Translations under genes and position numbers: made by a program
Notes under the pieces: generated by a model
Told to the model about the DNA's origin: nothing
The model's input: only the letters and a program-made list of their open reading frames with translations
The model's database searches: none
In this document: piece after piece, positions 12,202 to 13,025 of the stretch
Position numbering within the stretch: position 1 is the first letter of the stretch
How the letters are laid out: each line of letters begins with the position of its first letter
Assembly (NCBI GenBank): GCA_012511525.1
Contig: JAAZFW010000171.1
Location: forward strand, 1 to 13,025
Source: Clostridiaceae bacterium
GTDB taxonomy: Bacteria > Bacillota > Clostridia > Saccharofermentanales > UBA5734
Reading direction: 5' to 3'
DNA length: 13,025 nt

Positions 12202-13025
12202 ACCGACCTTCGACGGCCTGCTGTCTGCTTTCGCCTGGTGCCTGCGCCGCAAGGAGACCAGCCCGGTCTTTTTCGCCGACACCGACCAGCCAGTACTGCT
12301 GCCGGTGCAGCCGGTCGCCGCCGAGCCCGGTATCCGGGCGCTTTTCCAACGCCATTTCGGCCGCCGGCTGGGCGATGCGGCCGGCAAAGCCGTGCTGGAA
12401 ACCGTCTACACCGCGTATTTGTCCGAGCAGGACGGCTTGTCCGCCCACCTCTATCGCTACCTGTACTTGGCCCTGGACATGAAACGGGATCCGAGTGCTT
12501 TGCTGCAGGACCGTTCGGTCGCCGCGGTCGTCCAGGCCGCCCGCCGGGCGGGCGGCCTGGCACACCAGTACCTGGGGCGTTTGCGTTTTCGCCTGGTGCA
12601 CGATCAGCTCTACATGGCTGAGTTCGCGCCGGACTGCCATGTGCTGCCTTTGATTTTACCTCATTTCACCGACCGCCTGTCCGACCAGCCTTTCGTGATC
12701 TGCGACCGGCGCCGACAGCTGGCTGCCTGGTACCGGCCGGGCCGGGGCTGTTCGCTGCACCTGCTGCTGGATCCCGAGCAGGAGATTGCGTCTGCCGGTG
12801 CCCTGCCTGCCCTGCCCGGACCATCTGAATCCGGCAGCCGTGACGAGGGGTCGGACTTTGAGCAGCTCTGGCAGCTGTATCTGACGCGGCTGGCCATCCC
12901 GGAACGGCGCAACCGCAAGCTTCAGATCGCCAACATGCCGAAGAAATACTGGCGGTATCTGACCGAGAACCCGCTGGCTGCGCAAATTCAGGACAAGCAA
13001 AAAGGCGCTTCCGGACAAAAGCCGG
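12185..13025 (+). CDS. DUF4130 (TIGR03915-like) probable DNA metabolism protein, partial at right edge
   Basis: The frame opens at ATG 12185 and has no stop before the window ends, giving 280 complete codons. GGAGGA (12171-12176) lies 8 nt upstream, and the start overlaps the radical SAM gene by 17 bp, so the two are almost certainly co-translated. The protein matches the family usually encoded beside this radical SAM type: N-terminal FDGLLSAFAWCLRRKE (9-24), AHQYLGRLRFR in the middle, DCHVLPLILPHFTDRL (149-164), VICDRRR (170-176), and the C-terminal block IPERRNRKLQ (238-247) and MPKKYWRYL (251-259). The recognisable domain ends near 261 and is followed by a polar tail, so the protein may stop soon or continue into a uracil-DNA glycosylase-like domain, as some relatives do. 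No catalytic motif is evident, and function is unknown beyond the association with DNA repair. Confidence 0.82.
   Translation, partial: MFVLHEPTFDGLLSAFAWCLRRKETSPVFFADTDQPVLLPVQPVAAEPGIRALFQRHFGRRLGDAAGKAVLETVYTAYLSEQDGLSAHLYRYLYLALDMKRDPSALLQDRSVAAVVQAARRAGGLAHQYLGRLRFRLVHDQLYMAEFAPDCHVLPLILPHFTDRLSDQPFVICDRRRQLAAWYRPGRGCSLHLLLDPEQEIASAGALPALPGPSESGSRDEGSDFEQLWQLYLTRLAIPERRNRKLQIANMPKKYWRYLTENPLAAQIQDKQKGASGQKP

Noticed and set aside
1..13025. CRISPR arrays, tRNA or rRNA genes, insertion sequences, phage or attachment sites
   Set aside because: I saw no regularly spaced repeats, cloverleaf-like sequences, transposase motifs or terminal inverted repeats. Apart from short intergenic regions, the window is filled by the genes listed.

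Overview
The window is GC-rich (above 60% by eye). It has dense gene packing, strong AGGAGG-type ribosome binding sites and one clear TTG start. The gene content suggests a high-GC anaerobic member of the Bacillota (Clostridia-like): a CimA-type citramalate synthase, the roughly 430-residue LeuC type, a dihydroxyacid dehydratase of the [4Fe-4S] type, a Bacillus-style LexA box, and the radical SAM/DUF4130 pair. This placement is inferred from protein resemblance and is not proven.

Layout. Positions 1-446 (minus) hold the N-terminal part of an ABC-F ATPase that continues off the left edge. A 181-bp divergent intergenic region follows, with a putative promoter in each direction and two related inverted repeats. 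Positions 628-8549 (plus) form a tight operon, cimA-leuC-leuD-leuB-ilvD-ilvB, with gaps of 1 to 34 bp or a short overlap. It ends at a symmetrical bidirectional terminator (8557-8598). Converging from the other side is ilvN-ilvC (10165-8614, minus). Upstream of ilvN lie its putative promoter, a pair of direct repeats and the mscL terminator. mscL (10725-10321, minus) is transcribed divergently from a two-gene DNA-repair-like operon: a radical SAM protein with a helix-hairpin-helix (10933-12201) overlapping a DUF4130 protein (12185 to the right edge). No gene-free stretch exceeds 207 bp.

How the genes work together. The leu/ilv genes encode every enzyme needed to convert pyruvate and acetyl-CoA into the isoleucine 2-oxo acid by the threonine-independent route: citramalate synthase, then LeuCD and LeuB to 2-oxobutyrate, then IlvBN, IlvC and IlvD. 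The same IlvBN/C/D steps also make the valine precursor. leuA, ilvA and the transaminase ilvE are not in the window, so the cluster reads primarily as an isoleucine/valine cluster rather than a leucine operon. The regulatory subunit gene (ilvN) sits with ilvC in a separate convergent unit, apart from the catalytic ilvB.

The most interesting signal is at 10864-10903. A perfect-consensus sigma-70-type promoter (TTGACA, 17 bp, TATAAT) has a near-consensus LexA/DinR box laid over its -35 element. It lies directly ahead of the radical SAM/DUF4130 pair, a widespread association whose biochemistry is, as far as I know, undetermined. This suggests an SOS-inducible DNA repair or modification system.
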